DNA of 64,000 nucleotides from Runella sp. MFBS21. Lineage in GTDB: Bacteria; Bacteroidota; Bacteroidia; Cytophagales; Spirosomataceae. The stretch is from NCBI RefSeq assembly GCF_029433105.1, contig NZ_JARNTW010000009.1:208749-272748 (forward strand). Direction: 5' to 3'. The notes below the pieces were generated by a model, which was not told where the DNA came from, made no database searches, and saw nothing but the letters and a program-made list of their open reading frames with translations. Shown piece after piece: positions 61,704 to 64,000 of this stretch; the first letter of the stretch is position 1, and every line of letters starts with the position of its first letter. A program made the translations under genes and the position numbers.

Positions 61704-62777
61704 ATGAAAGCCAAATTTTTTTATCTCTTAATGTTGTCCTCAATTTTTAGTTGGACTTCTACTCAAGCACAAGAAAAAGGATTGTTCAAGAAAAATCCTA
61801 AAATCAAAACCAACAAAACAGAAGAAGTAAGCACGCCGGTCATCAAACCTCAAAAAGATGAATTTGAAGAGTTTGAAACAACGACTCCTCAGATGCGTTT
61901 CTCCAGCCAATTTGAACCTGTCAAAGACATTAATCCTACCGTAGCAGACGACACCACTGGAACCATTGATGAAGGTGAAACGAGTGTGGCCGAAATCATT
62001 GATTCTGTACAAGTAGGAGATGATTGGGTACAGGTAGCAGATTATTATGCCATTTGGGATTCCCGTACTATCAATCCCTATAATTTGAGTCCGCTGGAGT
62101 TTGAAGACAACATCACCTTGCACTTGTATGATCCTAGCAAAGGGCATTTCTGGAATCTCCCTACCAGTGAAACCAAAATAACTTCAAAATTTGGACCTCG
62201 CTGGGGACGTTGGCATGAAGGAATGGACATTGATCTCAATACAGGTGACCCTGTTTATAGCACTTACGACGGAATCGTCCGCATCGTAGCTTACAATGGA
62301 GGCGGCTATGGAAGATTTGTTTTAGTGCGTCATTATAATGGCCTCGAAACTTTATATGGTCACCTTTCTAAAACGACAGTTGAAGTAGGACAATTGGTAA
62401 AAGCAGGAGACATGCTCGGCCTAGGAGGTAACACAGGGCGAAGCTACGGAGATCACTTACACTATGAAAATCGGTATGAAGGAAATGCTTTTAGTCCCGA
62501 ATGGATTTGGGATTTTCCAAAGCAAACAATTCGCGCCGATCGGTTTGTGCTTTCATCGCGTGTTTGGGATCATTTAAGAGGTGGCAAACCCTATGAAAGT
62601 GAATTTGATATTGAATCTGCACCTGTAAAACGTACTGTACTGCATCGGGTAAGAAGAGGGGAAACACTTGATTCGATTGCCAATCGTTACGGAATATCTA
62701 CTTCAGAATTGGCTCAAAAAAATCGACTACGTTTGAGCTCACGCCTAAAAATAGGGCAGCGTCTTCGAGTAAAATAA
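61704..62777 (+). CDS. Secreted M23 peptidase with C-terminal LysM domain
   Basis: Start at 61704 gives a signal peptide ending ...SWTSTQA-Q; the upstream ATG at 61653 adds 17 unsuitable residues. The 357-residue protein has an acidic linker, an M23 (LytM-type) peptidase domain with metal ligands His and Asp in RWHEGMDIDL and the HLHYE motif, and a LysM peptidoglycan-binding domain near the end (VRRGETLDSIANRYGIS). M23 enzymes cut peptide cross-links of peptidoglycan during growth or division. The second ligand set is complete, so it is probably active. bshB1 follows after 9 bases. Confidence 0.9.
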   Translation: MKAKFFYLLMLSSIFSWTSTQAQEKGLFKKNPKIKTNKTEEVSTPVIKPQKDEFEEFETTTPQMRFSSQFEPVKDINPTVADDTTGTIDEGETSVAEIIDSVQVGDDWVQVADYYAIWDSRTINPYNLSPLEFEDNITLHLYDPSKGHFWNLPTSETKITSKFGPRWGRWHEGMDIDLNTGDPVYSTYDGIVRIVAYNGGGYGRFVLVRHYNGLETLYGHLSKTTVEVGQLVKAGDMLGLGGNTGRSYGDHLHYENRYEGNAFSPEWIWDFPKQTIRADRFVLSSRVWDHLRGGKPYESEFDIESAPVKRTVLHRVRRGETLDSIANRYGISTSELAQKNRLRLSSRLKIGQRLRVK

Positions 62778-62786
62778 ACAAAAAAT

Positions 62787-63506
62787 ATGAAACTTGATAT
62801 ATTGGCTATTGCAGCGCATCCTGACGACGTAGAACTAGGGTGTGCAGGAACGCTATTGTCTGCTATTGCCCAAGGACGCAAAGTAGGCATCCTAGATCTT
62901 ACCAAAGGGGAACTCGGAACGCGGGGTACGGCAGACTTGAGGCTTCAAGAGGCCGCCGCTGCAGCGGAAGTATTAGGAGTAAGTAGTAGAGAAAATGCAG
63001 GACTGGCAGATGGCTTTTTTAGGAACGATACAGAAAACCAACTGGCGATTGTACCTTATATAAGAAAATACCAGCCAGATATTGTATTGGCGAATGCCAT
63101 AGACGATCGTCATCCTGACCACGGAAAAGGGGCTGCACTTATATATGATGCTTGTTTTATGTCGGGGCTACGCCGTGTAGAGACCAAAAATGAAGAAGGT
63201 TTACTTCAAGCACCTTGGCGTCCAAAATATATATATCATTTTGTACAAGATAGATATATTAAGCCTGATTTTGTAGTAGATATTACACCTTATTGGGATA
63301 AGAAAGAAGCGGCTATTAGGGCTTTCAAGAGCCAATTCTATGATCCTAATAGTACAGAACCCAATAGTTACATTTCGTCCCCCGACTTTTTAAACTTCAT
63401 CAAGGCTCGCGCTGAAGAATATGGTCATGCAGCAGGATTCAAATATGGAGAAGGATTTACAGTAAGAAAAATCATTGGAATCAAAGATTTGTGGGCTTTA
63501 GAATAA
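62787..63506 (+). CDS. bshB1: Bacillithiol biosynthesis deacetylase BshB1
   Basis: Protein of 239 residues of the PIG-L/LmbE family. The AHPDD motif (10-14) and DRHPDHGKGA give the zinc site, and LTKGELGTRGT is typical of the BshB subfamily. It removes the acetyl group from N-acetylglucosaminyl-malate, the second step of bacillithiol synthesis. Bacillithiol is known in Cytophagales. It is 9 bases after the M23 peptidase gene, so the two are likely cotranscribed. BshA and BshC are not in the window. Confidence 0.93.
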   Translation: MKLDILAIAAHPDDVELGCAGTLLSAIAQGRKVGILDLTKGELGTRGTADLRLQEAAAAAEVLGVSSRENAGLADGFFRNDTENQLAIVPYIRKYQPDIVLANAIDDRHPDHGKGAALIYDACFMSGLRRVETKNEEGLLQAPWRPKYIYHFVQDRYIKPDFVVDITPYWDKKEAAIRAFKSQFYDPNSTEPNSYISSPDFLNFIKARAEEYGHAAGFKYGEGFTVRKIIGIKDLWALE

Positions 63507-63596
63507 TGCTTTTTAGTATATAATTGTACTATGTTTAGGAATACTTTGGGAATTTGAGGAACTTTTGTAAAAATGCTATTTTTTTTGGGTAATAAC

Positions 63597-63627
63597 TTGT
63601 GCAGTATAAAGTGAACTACTACCTTTG
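63597..63627 (+). promoter_or_regulatory. rRNA operon promoter P1
   Basis: TTG at 63597-63599, 20-base spacer, TACCTTTG at 63620-63627, a perfect -7 match, followed by GCACTCCCAAACAA. Confidence 0.7.
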
Positions 63628-63710
63628 CACTCCCAAACAACGAGAGAGGGGCACTGCAAAGAGAAAACTTCGAAAATAAATTTTTGAAAAATAAAAAAAT
63701 CAAAAAAAAG

Positions 63711-63742
63711 TTTGGAAGTTAAAAATAAAAGTAAGACCTTTG
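63711..63742 (+). promoter_or_regulatory. rRNA operon promoter P2
   Basis: TTTG at 63711-63714, 20-base spacer, GACCTTTG at 63735-63742 (one mismatch), followed by GCAACCCCAAACAT, nearly the same start region as P1. Confidence 0.65.
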
Positions 63743-63798
63743 CAACCCCAAACATAAAGGCAAGTCACAAAAGATGTGAAATAAAAGCCAAGTTTGGT

Positions 63799-63814
63799 TA
63801 GCTCTTTGAAATAA
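63799..63814 (+). promoter_or_regulatory. boxA-like antitermination site in rRNA leader
   Basis: TAGCTCTTTGAAATAA resembles the boxA element of bacterial rRNA leaders (E. coli TGCTCTTTAACA), located about 65 bases before the 16S start. It likely recruits NusB/NusE. Confidence 0.55.
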
Positions 63815-63877
63815 TGAGTAAGTTAAGGTTCAATAGCGAGTCTTTGTGAATCAGTCAATTTTGATTTTTTAATATTT

Positions 63878-64000
<123 letters not shown>

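Overview
The window reads as chromosomal DNA of a Bacteroidota bacterium, most likely order Cytophagales. Supporting signs are the start of a 16S rRNA gene at the right end with a Bacteroidota-style leader, TAnnTTTG-type promoters, and families typical of the phylum: DUF5606, Wzi-like capsule protein, TPR/PD40/OmpA proteins, DUF4394 lipoprotein, BshB1, GH109, and the PSD1/DUF1501 pair. No phage, complete insertion sequence, CRISPR array or tRNA gene was seen.

Layout. 1-2.7 kb (+): transporter, kinase-like protein and aldolase cassette, cut by the left edge. 3-10 kb (-): secreted or envelope proteins (DUF4394 lipoprotein, a sialidase-like/GH29 fucosidase/discoidin fusion, a phosphoesterase, a Wzi-like barrel). 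10-13 kb: a thioredoxin-reductase-like flavoprotein behind a palindromic operator candidate, a gene-free stretch packed with inverted repeats, and a bestrophin channel. 13-19 kb: a receiver-cyclase plus receiver operon, an alcohol dehydrogenase, a PIN toxin-antitoxin pair, and a GH9-deacetylase fusion. 19-24 kb (-): a relic of a type I restriction specificity gene, then FucP-like transporter, SDR, radical SAM and TIM-barrel sugar-isomerase genes. 24-32.6 kb: DUF418 protein, a 1015-residue surface protein, smpB, an inverted-repeat-bounded repeat array, and metG.

32.8-52 kb: a GH109-type protein, a PSD1 cytochrome-domain protein, then a tight six-gene minus-strand operon (SWIM, DUF5691, MoxR-like AAA, DUF5682, HEAT/DUF4132, VWA), then the DUF1501 protein that normally sits beside PSD1, and a propeller dehydrogenase/cupredoxin pair. 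The six-gene operon resembles the poorly understood yehI-yehL-yehM-yehP-yehQ neighbourhood of E. coli and is the best candidate for an undescribed system. 52-64 kb (+): DUF5606, heparinase II/III-like, a transaldolase-CBS fusion, queE with a repeat hairpin read in frame, two tandem TPR/PD40/OmpA proteins, trxB, M23/LysM peptidase, bshB1, and an rRNA operon start with two promoters and a boxA-like site.

How the genes fit. Several encode capture and breakdown of complex glycans (fucosidase/sialidase-like fusion, GH9-deacetylase, GH109, FucP-like importer, L-fucose-dehydrogenase-like SDR, keto-acid aldolase), suggesting a saprophyte of deoxysugar- and amino-sugar-rich polymers. trxB, the CPYC flavoprotein and bshB1 point to thioredoxin plus bacillithiol thiol chemistry. 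Functions come from recognising motifs by eye; no database search was run.
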